Source: Pleurobrachia bachei (Eukaryota; Ctenophora; Tentaculata; Cydippida; Pleurobrachiidae). Taken from it: a stretch of DNA of 27,541 nt. Below are positions 27,349-27,541 of this stretch, piece after piece (positions within the stretch are counted from its first letter, which is position 1; the number at the start of each line of letters is the position of its first letter). The notes below the pieces were generated by a model. The model ran no database searches. It was given only the letters and a program-made list of their open reading frames with translations, and was not told the origin of the DNA. The stretch is from the NCBI GenBank assembly GCA_000695325.1, contig AVPN01000236.1:45444-72984 (forward strand), written 5' to 3'. The position numbers and the translations under genes are program-made.

Positions 27349-27425
27349 ATTTCAAATCCTAACCCTGACCCAAACCCTAGTCCTAACCCTTACTCTACGT
27401 TAGCCCTAACGGCTAACCCTAAAAA
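27349..27425. repeat. Degenerate telomere-like CCCTAA repeats
   Basis: Several CCCTAA or CCCTGA/CCCTAG units occur between 27357 and 27421. They lie in the same position relative to the GATAGGAAAT/GGTAGGAAAT motif as the CCCAAA run at 23545, so they appear to belong to the dispersed repeat rather than to a real telomere. Confidence 0.65.
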
Positions 27426-27541
27426 GCATATAGGGATCCCTAATAAAGTTGTGACTTGTCACTGTTGTCTTGCGGAGTGAGTTATGTAACTTGTCCCCAC
27501 GTGGTGCGCGTACCCAAACGCACGTGGTTTTGGCCGCGCCG
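27426..27541. other. Unassigned right edge
   Basis: No gene or element is recognised. The last 40 bases are GC-rich, with CCACGTGG and CACGTGG E-box-like motifs. Confidence 0.4.

Noticed and set aside
27349-27425. True chromosome end
   Set aside because: The CCCTAA units are few and degenerate, and unique sequence continues to their right.
1-27541. Retroelement or virus-derived sequence, CRISPR array, bacterial operon
   Set aside because: I saw no reverse transcriptase, integrase, capsid or LTR signatures, no spacer/repeat array, and all real genes have eukaryotic splice structure.

Overview
This is eukaryotic, almost certainly animal, genomic DNA. Genes are split by short GT-AG introns, AATAAA signals follow several stop codons, and the window carries tandem gene copies, small non-autonomous transposons and microsatellites. 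The gene set (ASPM, an atypical synaptotagmin-like C2 protein, a KCNMB-like channel subunit, and secreted proteins resembling fucolectin/F5-8C domains) fits an invertebrate with a compact genome, possibly a sponge or another early-branching animal. The species cannot be fixed from the sequence. I saw no bacterial operons, CRISPR array, rRNA or retroelement coding region.

Region 1 (1-11370, minus strand) is one gene, an orthologue of the spindle-pole/centrosome protein ASPM. It can be read as 23 exons whose splice phases all agree. They run from an N-terminal ASH domain, through a long disordered linker, to two calponin-homology domains and at least 18 IQ motifs, and the last exon runs off the left edge. 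Two features stand out. A block of five linker exons is tandemly duplicated (about 7667-9503 and 5416-7193), and a small bridging exon (7415-7494) keeps both copies in frame. A complete plus-strand gene for a small secreted three-repeat protein (3823-4245) lies inside the 1.3 kb ASPM intron.

Region 2 (11292-14467): ASPM is head to head with a plus-strand gene for a membrane-anchored tandem-C2 protein. A 1,439-bp tandem duplication (11292-12730 and 12731-14169), in which I found no differences, copied the shared promoter, the ASPM start and most of the C2 gene. ASPM is complete only at the left copy and the C2 gene only at the right copy.

Region 3 (15480-26991) is a cluster built by repeated duplication of a pair: a KCNMB-like membrane protein with a PPxY tail, followed by a secreted lectin-like protein. 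There is one intact KCNMB-like gene (15493-16539), one frameshifted copy (17747-18794), one 3' tail fragment (20938-21256), and three lectin-like genes (19639, 22311, 25861). Comparing the copies gives empty sites for two transposon insertions: a 172-bp TA-flanked MITE, and a 589-bp element with 11-bp inverted ends, 8-bp target duplications and an internal tRNA-like sequence.

Region 4 (23450-27541, around the third lectin copy) is repeat-rich: fold-back elements made of short repeats, a (GA)n tract, degenerate telomere-like CCCTAA repeats and palindromes. I see no convincing gene there other than the third lectin copy.
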